55,715 nt of DNA from an uncultured Sterolibacterium sp. (GTDB taxonomy: Bacteria; Pseudomonadota; Gammaproteobacteria; Burkholderiales; Rhodocyclaceae), in contig CAILCO010000083.1 in NCBI GenBank assembly GCA_903832735.1, positions 1 through 55,715 of the forward strand. Direction: 5' to 3'. Positions 24,845 through 33,456 of this stretch are shown in pieces (the stretch's first letter is position 1; every line of letters starts with the position of its first letter). The notes under the pieces were generated by a model, which saw only the letters and a list, made by a program, of their open reading frames with translations, made no database searches and was not told where the DNA came from. A program made the position numbers and the translations under genes.

Positions 24845-27800
24845 TTGAAGAAGATCCGCAGCCTGCTCGTTGCCAACCGCAGCGAGATCGCCATCCGCGT
24901 CATGCGCGCCGCCAGCGAGTTGGGCATCCGTACCGTAGGCATCTACTCCAACGAAGACCGCTTCGCCTTGCACCGTTTCAAGGCCGATGAAAGTTATCTC
25001 GTCGGCGAAGGCAAGAAGCCCATCGCCGCCTATCTGGATATCGCCGATATCATCCGCGTCGCAAAGTTGGCCAAGGTGGACGCCATCCACCCCGGCTACG
25101 GTTTCCTTTCCGAGAATCCGGATTTTGCCGACGCCTGCCTGGAAGCCGGCATCGCCTTCATCGGCCCGAAGTCGGCGGTGATGCGCGAGTTGGGCAACAA
25201 GGTGGCCGCCCGCGCCGTGGCGGAGCGGGTCGGTGTCCCCGTGGTCCCGGCCACCGGGGCCCTGCCCCATGACCTCGGGGAATGTCGCAAGCTCGCGGCG
25301 AAGGTCGGTTATCCGCTGATGCTCAAGGCCAGTTGGGGCGGCGGTGGCCGCGGCATGCGGGCCATCGAGCGCGAGGCTGAACTCGCCGCCGCGATCGAAT
25401 CGGCCCGCCGCGAAGCCGCTGCCGCGTTCGGCAATGACGAGGTCTATCTGGAAAAGATGGTGGTGCGCGCCCGCCACGTCGAAGTCCAAGTGCTGGGCGA
25501 TGCCCACGGCCAATTGCTGCATCTGTTCGAGCGCGATTGCACCGTCCAGCGGCGCAATCAGAAGGTGGTCGAGCGTGCCCCGGCCCCCTATCTGAACGAC
25601 ACGCAACGCCAGTCCCTGTTCCAGTCGGCGCTAAAGCTCGCCCGCGGGGTGAACTATACCCATGCCGGCACCATCGAGTTTCTGATGGATGCGGACAGTG
25701 GCCATTTCTACTTCATCGAGGTGAACCCGCGGATCCAGGTGGAACATACGGTCACCGAAGAAGTCACCGGCATGGACATCGTCAAGGCCCAGATCCGGAT
25801 CACCGAAGGCGCCCGCATCGGCGCCGACGACTACCTGCCGGCGCAGGAGAATATCCGCCTCTCCGGCCATGCGCTGCAATGCCGCGTGACCACCGAAGAT
25901 CCGGAGAAAAGCTTCACGCCCGACTACGGCAAGCTCACCGCCTACCGCAGCGCCGCAGGCGCCGGCATCCGCCTCGATGCGGGCACCGCCTATACCGGCG
26001 CGGTGATCACCCCCTTCTACGACTCCCTGCTGGTCAAAGTCACCGCCCGGGGCCACGATCCCGAGGAAGCCATCCGCCGGATGGATCGCGCGCTGCGGGA
26101 ATTCCGCATCCGCGGCGTGTCCACCAACCTGGCCTTCCTCGAGAACATCATCGCCCATCCCTCGTTCAAGTCCGGGGAATGTACCACTCGTTTTATCGAC
26201 ACCACGCCGGAGTTGTTCACCTTCAAGCCCAAGCGCGACCGGGCCAGCCGCCTGCTCAGATTCATCGGCGAGGTGGCGGTGAATGGCAACCCCGAGATGA
26301 AAGGCCGGGTCAATCCCGCCCATGCCCTGGCCGCACCGCTGCTGCCCAAGGTGGACCTCTGTGCCCCGCCGCGACCCGGCAGCCGGGAGAAGTTGCGGCA
26401 ACTGGGTCCGGAGAAGTTCGCCCAGTGGATGCGCCACGAGAAGCGCATCCTGCTCACCGACACGACGATGCGCGACGCCCATCAGTCGCTCTTCGCGACC
26501 CGGATGCGCAGCGCCGACATGGTCGCCGTCGCGCCGCATTACGCCCGCCTGCTGCCCGAACTGTTCTCGCTCGAATGCTGGGGCGGCGCGACCTTCGACG
26601 TGGCCATGCGCTTCCTCAAGGAAGATCCCTGGGAGTGCCTCGCCAGGTTGCGCGAGGCGGTGCCCAACATTCTCTTCCAGATGCTGCTGCGCGGTTCCAA
26701 CGCCGTGGGCTATACCAACTACGCCGACAACGTGGTGCGCTACTTCGTCAAGCAGGCCGCAGGCAACGGCATGGACATCTTCCGCGTCTTCGATTCCCTC
26801 AACTGGGTCGAGAACATGCGCGTGGCCATGGATGCCGTGATCGACACCGGCGCCCTCTGCGAAGCCGCGATCTGCTATAGCGGCGACCTGCTCGATCCGG
26901 CCCGGCCCAAGTATCAGCTGAAGTATTACGTGGACATGGCGAAACAACTGGAAAAGGCCGGCGCTCACATCCTCTGCATCAAGGACATGGCCGGCGTCTG
27001 CCGTCCCGCCGCAGCCCGGGCTCTGGTCAGGGCGCTCAAGGACGAAGTCGGCCTGCCCATCCACTTCCACACTCACGACACCAGCGGCGGCGCGGTCGCC
27101 TCGGTGCTGGCGGCCGTGGAGGCCGGCGTCGATGCGGTCGATGGCGCCATGGACTCGATGAGCGGCCTGACCTCCCAGCCCAGCCTGGGCGCCATCATCG
27201 CCGGCCTGGAACACACGGCGCAGGATTCCGGCTTAAGCATTCAGCGCATCGCCCCCTTCGCCCGTTATTGGGAAGGCGTGCGCCAGTTCTATTCGCCCTT
27301 CGAAGCCGATATCCGTTCCGGCACTTCCGATGTCTACCGCCACGAAATGCCCGGCGGTCAATACACCAATCTGCGCGAACAGGCGCGCTCGATGGGGCTG
27401 GAACAGCGCTGGAACGAAGTGGCCCAGACTTACGCCGACGTCAATCAGTTGTTCGGCGACATCGTCAAGGTCACTCCCTCGTCCAAGGTCGTAGGCGACC
27501 TGACCCTGTTCATGGTGACCAACGATCTGACGCCCGAAGACGTGAGGAACCCGGAAACGGAAATCTCCTTCCCGGAATCCGTGGTGTCGATGATGCGCGG
27601 CGAACTGGGTTATCCGGCGGGGGGGTTCCCCAAGGAATTGCAGGCCAGGATACTCAGGGGCGAGTCGCCCATCGAGGGCCGCGCCGGCGCCCACCTCCCG
27701 GAGGTGGATCTGGCAGCGGAACGGCACAAGGCAGAGAAGGCCGTAGGCCGTCACGTGAACGATACGGACCTGGCTTCCTACCTGATGTATCCCAAGGTCT

Positions 27801-28291
27801 TCACCGAGTATGCCGAACATCAGCGCCATTGCGGCGACGTGTCGGTGCTGCCAACCCCGGTATTCTTCTATGGGCTCGACGAGAAGGACGAGATCGCGAT
27901 AGAGATCGACAAGGGCAAGGTCCTGGTGGTCCGCCTGACCGGTCGTACCGAGGCCGACGATGAGGGCGAGGTCAAGCTGTTCTTCGAACTCAACGGACAA
28001 TCGCGCCCGATGCGGATTGCCAAGGCCGGCCTGGTATCGACCCGCAAGGTCCATCCCAAGGCCGAAGAGGGCAATCCGGCCCATGTCGCCGCACCCATGC
28101 CCGGCGCCATCGCCAGTGTCGCGGTCAAGCCCGGCCAGAAAGTCGGCCGTGGCAGCCCGCTGATCACCATCGAGGCGATGAAGATGGAAACCGCCATCAG
28201 GGCCGACTACGATGCAACGGTGGTGAAAGTGCTGGTCTCGGTCGGCGACAGGGTGGAACCGAAGGATCTGCTGGTCGTCCTGGAGCCTTGA
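24845..28291 (+). CDS. pyc: Pyruvate carboxylase
   Basis: A 1148-residue single-chain enzyme that makes oxaloacetate from pyruvate and bicarbonate with ATP and biotin. Biotin carboxylase comes first (LLVANRSEIAIRVMRAASELG, HPGYGFLSENPDFA, SWGGGGRGMR, FIEVNPRIQVEHTVTEEVTG, about 1-450). The carboxyltransferase barrel follows (LLTDTTMRDAHQSLFATRMR, DSLNWVENM, IHFHTHDTSGG, about 535-830), then the PYC-specific domain. A biotinyl domain with EAMKMET closes it, the biotin Lys being 1113. The start is TTG behind CTGGAG; no better ATG exists. The length is normal and the key segments look intact. It may capture CO2 released by the decarboxylases or serve anaplerosis during growth on aromatics (inference). 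Confidence 0.95.
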   Translation: MKKIRSLLVANRSEIAIRVMRAASELGIRTVGIYSNEDRFALHRFKADESYLVGEGKKPIAAYLDIADIIRVAKLAKVDAIHPGYGFLSENPDFADACLEAGIAFIGPKSAVMRELGNKVAARAVAERVGVPVVPATGALPHDLGECRKLAAKVGYPLMLKASWGGGGRGMRAIEREAELAAAIESARREAAAAFGNDEVYLEKMVVRARHVEVQVLGDAHGQLLHLFERDCTVQRRNQKVVERAPAPYLNDTQRQSLFQSALKLARGVNYTHAGTIEFLMDADSGHFYFIEVNPRIQVEHTVTEEVTGMDIVKAQIRITEGARIGADDYLPAQENIRLSGHALQCRVTTEDPEKSFTPDYGKLTAYRSAAGAGIRLDAGTAYTGAVITPFYDSLLVKVTARGHDPEEAIRRMDRALREFRIRGVSTNLAFLENIIAHPSFKSGECTTRFIDTTPELFTFKPKRDRASRLLRFIGEVAVNGNPEMKGRVNPAHALAAPLLPKVDLCAPPRPGSREKLRQLGPEKFAQWMRHEKRILLTDTTMRDAHQSLFATRMRSADMVAVAPHYARLLPELFSLECWGGATFDVAMRFLKEDPWECLARLREAVPNILFQMLLRGSNAVGYTNYADNVVRYFVKQAAGNGMDIFRVFDSLNWVENMRVAMDAVIDTGALCEAAICYSGDLLDPARPKYQLKYYVDMAKQLEKAGAHILCIKDMAGVCRPAAARALVRALKDEVGLPIHFHTHDTSGGAVASVLAAVEAGVDAVDGAMDSMSGLTSQPSLGAIIAGLEHTAQDSGLSIQRIAPFARYWEGVRQFYSPFEADIRSGTSDVYRHEMPGGQYTNLREQARSMGLEQRWNEVAQTYADVNQLFGDIVKVTPSSKVVGDLTLFMVTNDLTPEDVRNPETEISFPESVVSMMRGELGYPAGGFPKELQARILRGESPIEGRAGAHLPEVDLAAERHKAEKAVGRHVNDTDLASYLMYPKVFTEYAEHQRHCGDVSVLPTPVFFYGLDEKDEIAIEIDKGKVLVVRLTGRTEADDEGEVKLFFELNGQSRPMRIAKAGLVSTRKVHPKAEEGNPAHVAAPMPGAIASVAVKPGQKVGRGSPLITIEAMKMETAIRADYDATVVKVLVSVGDRVEPKDLLVVLEP

Positions 28292-28318
28292 TCAGGTTTG
28301 AACCGAGAAAAAGCATTT

Positions 28319-28452
28319 GCACCACCAAGGACACCAAGGGGTACCCAGAAACCAAATCGTAATTACCGCGCACCTTATGGGTGAAGTGTCCCACTTCAGA
28401 CATACAAGCTGATGTTCGCTTTTCTTGGTGTCCTTGGTGTTCTTGGTGGTGA
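28319..28452. repeat. MITE-like element, copy A
   Basis: About 134 bases with ends that are inverted copies of each other: the left reads GCACCACCAAGGACACCAAG and the right ends CTTGGTGGTGAA, with an extra internal CTTGGTGTCCTTGGTG. The same terminal repeat bounds the element at 33325-33428. It has no coding capacity and lies between the convergent pyc and UroD-family genes. Confidence 0.6.
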
Positions 28453-28480
28453 ATGATCTGCCGAATTTATGTTGCAAGCT

Positions 28481-29758
28481 TCAGCCTGCATACTTGCGCG
28501 CGGCGTCGAACATCGCGCGGACGTTGTCCACCGGCGTTTCGTCGGGCATGCCGAAGGCGCCATCGAGGATCAGATTGCCGCCTTTGTTCCAGACATTGTC
28601 CACCAGATGCTTGACCGCTGCATCGATCTCCGCCGGTTGCCCTGTGGTCATCAACGACGGCGACAGGTTGCCGCGCAGCGCCACCACGTCGCCCAGCACC
28701 TCGAAGGCGCGGACCATGTCGGTGCGCTCGAACCAGTAGATGCATTTGCCCGGCGGCACGTCCTTGATGATCTCCAGGCGCTTCTCGCAGTCGGCTTCCC
28801 AGAGCGGCATAGGGGTCAGGCCGGCGTCGATCAGGCCGATCAGCATCTCGCGAAATGTCGGCCACCAGAAGGTCTCGAACTGCTTGGGCGACATGAAGGC
28901 GTCGGGCGCCCAGTGGATGGGAATGAAGACCACGGGATTGCCCGTGGCGCGGGCGGCGTCTATGGTCTGCCGGAGCAGGAAGACACGGGCCTTGTCGAGC
29001 ATGGCCAACAGCTTGTCGCGGCGCCGGTAGAGGTCGGTCATCATGTTGGTGGTGCCGCGGAAGTAGTCGGCGATGAAGTCGTAGGGCGACACCGAGGTGG
29101 TGCCGTAGCCCAGCGGAAAGCCCAGCGAGGTCAGCTTCTGGGTGAAGTCGAGGTGATGACCGGCGAAGCGTTCGACTTCCTCGGCGGCTTTCATGATCCG
29201 TTCCAAAGTTTGGCGCACGGCGGGTTTGGCGAAGGCGCGGATGCCGTTGACCAGGCGGAAGTAATGCAGGCCGGGCAGGTAGGGGAGTTCCTCGATGCCT
29301 TCGAAGACGCCCATCACCCGAGGCAGATACTTCTGCAGATAAAAGCCCGTCGGGTCGAAGAGGAAGTCGTCATACTCTTCCGGCTTCATGTACTCCCGGT
29401 CCAGATATTGATAGGGCTGATTGTCGCCGACGCCGTGGCCCGGCCAGTTCACCTGCTTGAAGCCGGTGGCTTCGAGAACCTGGCCCAGGGCCGTGCCGAG
29501 GACCATCGGACTGTGGAGGTCCGGCTCGAACTCGAGAATCGCCCGTTCGGCGATGGCCTTGGTGTTCTCGTAGTCGTACATCAACTCCTTGCAGCTGACG
29601 CCGCCGTATTTGGCCAGCCAGAAGGTGGGATGCAGGACCACCGGCATGCGCGTGGGTTGCTGCAGCGCCACGCAATCCATCATCAATTGCCAGCGGCTGT
29701 CGTAGGCGGCCCGGGCCTGCGCCGTCTGGGTGTAGGGACCGATGCTGATGTCGTTCAT
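28481..29758 (-). CDS. Uroporphyrinogen-decarboxylase-family protein (MtaA/CmuA-like fold)
   Basis: A 425-residue protein, starting at ATG 29758 after GGAAGGA; a longer frame exists without support. It has the UroD-fold layout (PVVLHPTFWLAKYGGVS, SPYDFIADYFRGTTNMMTDLYRR, HWAPDAFMSPKQFETFWWP, PPGKCIYWFERTDMVRAFEVLG, NLILDGAFGMPDETP). Besides haem-pathway enzymes, this fold includes corrinoid-dependent methyltransferases. The segment PLWEADCEKRLEI keeps a Cys where methyltransferases have a His-x-Cys zinc motif, but the His is not seen. No corrinoid protein gene is nearby. It is divergent from the binding-protein/Rieske genes and convergent with pyc. It is not haem hemE; the true substrate is unknown. 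Confidence 0.75.
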   Translation of the reverse strand: MNDISIGPYTQTAQARAAYDSRWQLMMDCVALQQPTRMPVVLHPTFWLAKYGGVSCKELMYDYENTKAIAERAILEFEPDLHSPMVLGTALGQVLEATGFKQVNWPGHGVGDNQPYQYLDREYMKPEEYDDFLFDPTGFYLQKYLPRVMGVFEGIEELPYLPGLHYFRLVNGIRAFAKPAVRQTLERIMKAAEEVERFAGHHLDFTQKLTSLGFPLGYGTTSVSPYDFIADYFRGTTNMMTDLYRRRDKLLAMLDKARVFLLRQTIDAARATGNPVVFIPIHWAPDAFMSPKQFETFWWPTFREMLIGLIDAGLTPMPLWEADCEKRLEIIKDVPPGKCIYWFERTDMVRAFEVLGDVVALRGNLSPSLMTTGQPAEIDAAVKHLVDNVWNKGGNLILDGAFGMPDETPVDNVRAMFDAARKYAG

Positions 29759-29812
29759 ACGGGCTGTATCCTTCCGTGGGTTCGCACTGGTCAACATTCT
29801 ATTGCCCTATCC

Positions 29813-29862
29813 TAGCAGCCTGTCGGACTTTCCCCGCGTGGAAAGTCCGACTAAGGCTGCTA
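29813..29862 (+). terminator. Long hairpin followed by T-run in the leader of a binding-protein gene
   Basis: Arms at 29813-29833 and 29840-29862 pair over 21 bases with a two-base bulge and a CCGCGT loop, and TTTT follows four bases later on the plus strand: the form of an intrinsic terminator. It stands between divergent genes, 75 bases before the plus-strand ATG, so it could attenuate that transcript or be a REP-like insertion. Confidence 0.5.
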
Positions 29863-29937
29863 AGTTTTCTATATGATTCTGGGCGCGGTGGCGGCAACGC
29901 TTGCGCTCAGACCATCGACAACATGAGGAGACCGGCT

Positions 29938-31116
29938 ATGCGCCGCATCAAGACCGCACTCTGCTATTCCGGACTGCTGCTCGCAGGACTGATGTCCGCC
30001 GCGGGGGCGCAGACCAATACCGTGCGCATCGGCGTCATCACTTCGCTGTCCGGCTCCGCCGCCGAAAGCGGTGCGCAGATGAAGGCCGGCATCGAGACGT
30101 ATCTCCGAGTCCATGGCGATACCGTCGCCGGCAAGAAGCTGGAGATCCTCTACCGCGACGATACCGGACCCCAGCCCGACGTCGCCAGGCGGCTCACCAC
30201 CGAACTGATCACCCGCGATCACGCGGACATCATCGCGGGATTCATTTTCACCCCGAACGCGCTGGCTGCCGCCGGCGTCGTCGATCAGGCGAAGAAGCCG
30301 ATGATCGTGATGAATGCCGCCACATCGGTGGTCACCACGCGCTCCCCTTACATCGCGCGCATTTCCTACACCATCCCGCAGTCGGTCAAGCCGCTCGCCG
30401 AATGGGCCTACAAGACCGGCTCCCGTCGCGTCTTCTCGCTGGTCTCCGATTACGGGCCCGGGCTGGACGCCGAGAACTGGTTTTCCAAGACCTTCATCGG
30501 CCTGGGCGGGCAGATCACCGGCTCGGTGCGCGTGCCGATCACCAGCGTCGATTACAGCGCCTACCTACAGCGGATCAAGGACGAGAAACCGGATGCCATC
30601 CACGTCTTCCTGCCGAACGGCCAGCCCATGGTTTCGTTCATGAAGGCCTATCGCGAGAAGGGCCTGGACAAGGCCGGGATTCGCTTCCTCGGCGGCGAAG
30701 GCTGGGCCGATGAAGACGTGCTCACTGCCGGGGGCGATGCGATGCTCGGCATTTATACCGCCGGCTTCTATTCCTTCTCGCGCCCGGGCAGCGAGAATGA
30801 AAAGTTTCTGGAGGAGTTCGCCAAGACGGTCGGCGGCCGATACAAGCCGAATTTTCTTTCGGTATCCGCCTACGACGGCATGGCCCTGATCGCCAGGACG
30901 CTGCTGAAGACCCATGGCAACCCGGAAGGCGCGGCGTTCATGGAGGCGCTCAAGGGCTATTCCGCGACCAGCCCGCGCGGCACCGTGGCCATCGATCCGG
31001 CGACCCGGGATATCGTCCAGACCATCTATATCCGCAGGATCGACAAGCAGGCTGCGGGCAAGTATGTGGCAACGGAAATTGATCGCTATGACGCGGTGAA
31101 GGATCCGGGCAAGTAA
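29938..31116 (+). CDS. Liv-type ABC substrate-binding protein
   Basis: A 392-residue exported protein. The ATG at 29938 follows GAGGAGA and starts a signal peptide (RRIKTALCYSGLLLAGLMSAAGA). The mature part has the LivK-type frame (VRIGVITSLSGSAAESGAQMKAGIETYL, RDHADIIAGFIFTPNALAAAGVVDQ, FSLVSDYGPGLDAENWF, FLSVSAYDGMALIARTL). It is only distantly related to the two near-identical binding proteins of the island. It lies 14 bases before the Rieske oxygenase gene and is probably co-transcribed with it, so the transported compound may be the oxygenase substrate. Confidence 0.88.
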   Translation: MRRIKTALCYSGLLLAGLMSAAGAQTNTVRIGVITSLSGSAAESGAQMKAGIETYLRVHGDTVAGKKLEILYRDDTGPQPDVARRLTTELITRDHADIIAGFIFTPNALAAAGVVDQAKKPMIVMNAATSVVTTRSPYIARISYTIPQSVKPLAEWAYKTGSRRVFSLVSDYGPGLDAENWFSKTFIGLGGQITGSVRVPITSVDYSAYLQRIKDEKPDAIHVFLPNGQPMVSFMKAYREKGLDKAGIRFLGGEGWADEDVLTAGGDAMLGIYTAGFYSFSRPGSENEKFLEEFAKTVGGRYKPNFLSVSAYDGMALIARTLLKTHGNPEGAAFMEALKGYSATSPRGTVAIDPATRDIVQTIYIRRIDKQAAGKYVATEIDRYDAVKDPGK

Positions 31117-31130
31117 GCGGAGGAGGAACG

Positions 31131-32189
31131 ATGTATGCCATGAATCGTTGGTATGTCGCCGCATTCGCCTGGGAGCTTCAGGACAAGCCGGTCGCCCGGA
31201 CGCTGCTGAACCGGCCGGTGGTCCTGTTTCGCACCCGGAATGGCCAGGTCGCCGCCCTGGAGGACCGCTGCTGCCACCGCAGCCTGCCGTTGTCCTGCGG
31301 CACCGTGGAGCAGGCCGGGATCCGTTGCGGCTACCATGGACTGCTCTACGAACCGGGCGGCCAGTGCATCGAGATTCCCGGTCAGAAAGTCATACCGGCG
31401 AAGGCGCGCGTGGTCTCATACCGGGTCGTCGAGCGCAATCAGATCATCTGGATCTGGATGAGCGAAGAAGCTGGTTCGGGACCGGGCTTCAAAGCGGGCG
31501 CCGAACCGGACAGCGAATCGGACAGTGAACCGCCGGAAATATCCGCCCATGACGATCCGCGTTACAAGTATGGCGGCGGCGTATTTCACTACGATGCGCC
31601 TTATCAACTGATCCACGACAACCTGCTCGATCTGAGTCATCTCGGCTACGTTCATGCCCGTACCATAGGCGGCAATCCCAAGCTGCACATGGCCGCGCCG
31701 ACCAAGGTCGAGAGTGCCGGCGAGCAGGTGCGGGTGGTGCGCTGGCTGAAGGATTCCGAACCGCCGGCAACCTATGCGGCGGCCTGGCCGTTCAAGGGTC
31801 GGATCGATCGCTGGCAGGAAATCGATTTCCAGGTCAGCTATCTGGCCATCTGGACCGGCGCCGTCGACGTCGATAGCGAGTCGCTGGACGATCCCGGGCG
31901 CGGCGGTTTTCATATGCGCGGCTTCCATGGCATCACGCCCGAGACGGAAACGACCACGCATTATTTCTGGACGCTGGCCAGCAATGCGCATCCGGACCGA
32001 CCGGACGTCAGCGAGATGGTTTGTCGGCAGACGGAGATGACCTTCGAGGAAGACCGGCTGATCATCGAGGCCCAGCACCGGAATATCTGCCGCTTTGGCA
32101 GCCAGCATGGCCTCGATATTCACGTCGACGCGGGGCCCAACCGGGCGCGCCGGATCATCGAGCGCCTGACGAGCCGGGAACCTGGCTGA
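31131..32189 (+). CDS. Rieske non-haem iron oxygenase, VanA-like
   Basis: A 352-residue terminal oxygenase subunit. The Rieske [2Fe-2S] ligands are in DRCCHRSLPLS (C-x-H) and GIRCGYHGLLYEP (C-x2-H) at about 45-72. The mononuclear iron site is in HDNLLDLSHLGYVH (about 163-176), the vanillate-demethylase/phthalate-dioxygenase pattern. Such enzymes hydroxylate or O-demethylate aromatic acids and need a reductase partner; none is encoded in the window, so electrons must come from elsewhere. A very good ribosome site (GGAGGAGG) precedes the ATG. The middle has an acidic Ser/Glu/Asp repeat (about 125-140), probably a surface loop. Confidence 0.88.
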   Translation: MYAMNRWYVAAFAWELQDKPVARTLLNRPVVLFRTRNGQVAALEDRCCHRSLPLSCGTVEQAGIRCGYHGLLYEPGGQCIEIPGQKVIPAKARVVSYRVVERNQIIWIWMSEEAGSGPGFKAGAEPDSESDSEPPEISAHDDPRYKYGGGVFHYDAPYQLIHDNLLDLSHLGYVHARTIGGNPKLHMAAPTKVESAGEQVRVVRWLKDSEPPATYAAAWPFKGRIDRWQEIDFQVSYLAIWTGAVDVDSESLDDPGRGGFHMRGFHGITPETETTTHYFWTLASNAHPDRPDVSEMVCRQTEMTFEEDRLIIEAQHRNICRFGSQHGLDIHVDAGPNRARRIIERLTSREPG

Positions 32190-32298
32190 GCGGTAAGGGA
32201 ATCTTTGGTCTCTCCTGCAAAAATACTTCTGGATGTTTATCGGATTCTGCCGCAAAGTTCCGCCTCGCCTGTTTTTACGACTTGCAAAAGGATAATAA

Positions 32299-33288
32299 GT
32301 GTCCAAACTGAAATTGAGCCTGGCTTGCTGGAACTACGATCGTACCCGCAGCCTGCTGGAAGGCGGCATACAGCCCGACGGCATCGATCTGAATTATCTC
32401 AATCTGCCGGTCGAGGAAACCTTCTTTCGCATGCTGCGCAATCGGGAATTCGATGTCGCCGAGATGTCGCTCTCGTCGTACACCGTGTCGCTGTTCAAGG
32501 ACAGTCCGTTCATCGCGATCCCGATATTCCCGTCGCGCTTCTTTCGCCATTCCTGCATCTACGTCAATGCCGACAGCGGCATCAAGGAGCCCAAGGATCT
32601 GATCGGCAAGCGCGTCGGCAATCCGGAGTACCAGATGACCGCGCCAGTCTGGATACGCGGCGTGCTCTCGGACGAGTACGGCGTGCCGGTGAACAGCGTC
32701 ACCTATGTCACCGGCGGAGAAGAGGAACCGGGCCGTCCGGAAAAGCTCAAGCTGGACCTGCCCGCCGATATCCGGGTCGAGTCCATCGGGCCCACCCAGA
32801 CCCTGTCGGCGATGCTGGCCAACGGCGAGATCGACGCCTTGTACACCGCGCGCATGCCGTCCTCGTTTCTCACCGGCGGCGGGCGGGTCAGGCGGTTGTT
32901 CGAAGACTTCACCTCGGTCGAGCAGGACTACTACCGGCGCACGCGGATTTTTCCGATCATGCATACGGTGGTGATACGGCGCGAAATCTACGAACAGAAC
33001 CGCTGGGTCGCGCAATCCCTGACCAAGGCCTTTTGCCAGGCGCAACAGGAAACCTACCGGGACCTGAACGAGACAGCGGCGCTCAAGGTCATGCTGCCCT
33101 GGCTCTCCGCGCATGTGGAGGAAACCCGGCGCGAGATGGGCGACGACTTCTGGCCCTATGGCTTCGACAAGAACCGGCAGACCCTGAGCACTTTCCTGCG
33201 CTATTCCTTCGAACAGGGACTGTCCAAGCATCTGCTCCAGCCGGAACAGTTGTTTGCGCCGGAAGCGCTGGAGAGCTTCAAGATCTGA
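32299..33288 (+). CDS. 4,5-dihydroxyphthalate decarboxylase-like protein (Pht5 family)
   Basis: A 329-residue protein that begins directly with the family pattern KLKLSLACWNYDRTRSLLEGGIQPDGIDLNYL and has no signal peptide. The fold is that of periplasmic binding proteins, but the Pht5 group works in the cytoplasm and decarboxylates 4,5-dihydroxyphthalate to protocatechuate. The start is GTG at 32299 with AAAGGA before it. It follows the Rieske oxygenase by about 110 bases, an order that recalls aerobic phthalate pathways (dioxygenase, then decarboxylase), although the dihydrodiol dehydrogenase is missing. An unsecreted binding-protein-like sensor is the alternative. Confidence 0.75.
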   Translation: MSKLKLSLACWNYDRTRSLLEGGIQPDGIDLNYLNLPVEETFFRMLRNREFDVAEMSLSSYTVSLFKDSPFIAIPIFPSRFFRHSCIYVNADSGIKEPKDLIGKRVGNPEYQMTAPVWIRGVLSDEYGVPVNSVTYVTGGEEEPGRPEKLKLDLPADIRVESIGPTQTLSAMLANGEIDALYTARMPSSFLTGGGRVRRLFEDFTSVEQDYYRRTRIFPIMHTVVIRREIYEQNRWVAQSLTKAFCQAQQETYRDLNETAALKVMLPWLSAHVEETRREMGDDFWPYGFDKNRQTLSTFLRYSFEQGLSKHLLQPEQLFAPEALESFKI

Positions 33289-33316
33289 CCTTGTGCGTCC
33301 TGTAATCGAAGAAACC
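33286..33316 (+). pseudogene. Fragment matching the nadC 3' end and flank
   Basis: Thirty-one bases match 23487-23517, the last codons, stop and 3' flank of nadC, in 27 positions, with an unbroken shared 17-mer CTGTAATCGAAGAAACC. It lies upstream of the second copy of the binding-protein gene, as nadC does for the first. It appears to be a scar of the duplication that copied the binding-protein gene. Confidence 0.65.
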
Positions 33317-33324
33317 AATCATCT

Positions 33325-33428
33325 CACCACCAAGGACACCAAGAAGATCAAGGCAACCATTCTTACGCGTTTATGGGTGTTGTTTTCCGGTTTGGTTTTT
33401 CTTGGTGCACTTGGTGTCCTTGGTGGTG
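33325..33428. repeat. MITE-like element, copy B
   Basis: 104 bases bounded by perfect 19-base terminal inverted repeats, CACCACCAAGGACACCAAG at 33325-33343 and its reverse complement at 33410-33428. The interior is AT-richer and non-coding. It splits the conserved upstream flank of the second binding-protein gene from its ribosome site. Confidence 0.65.
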
Positions 33429-33456
33429 AACATGATTCTCAAGGAGGTGTCGCCGT

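Noticed and set aside
28481-29758. Haem-pathway uroporphyrinogen decarboxylase (hemE)
   Set aside because: It is longer than HemE, lacks its N-terminal Arg-rich signature, and has catabolic neighbours; only the fold is shared.
31131-33288. Complete aerobic phthalate degradation operon
   Set aside because: No oxygenase reductase, ferredoxin or cis-dihydrodiol dehydrogenase is encoded nearby, so only individual enzymes resemble that pathway.
28319-33428. CRISPR array suspected from repeated CACCACCAAGGACACC words
   Set aside because: Only paired inverted ends exist, with no regular direct-repeat/spacer series and no cas genes.
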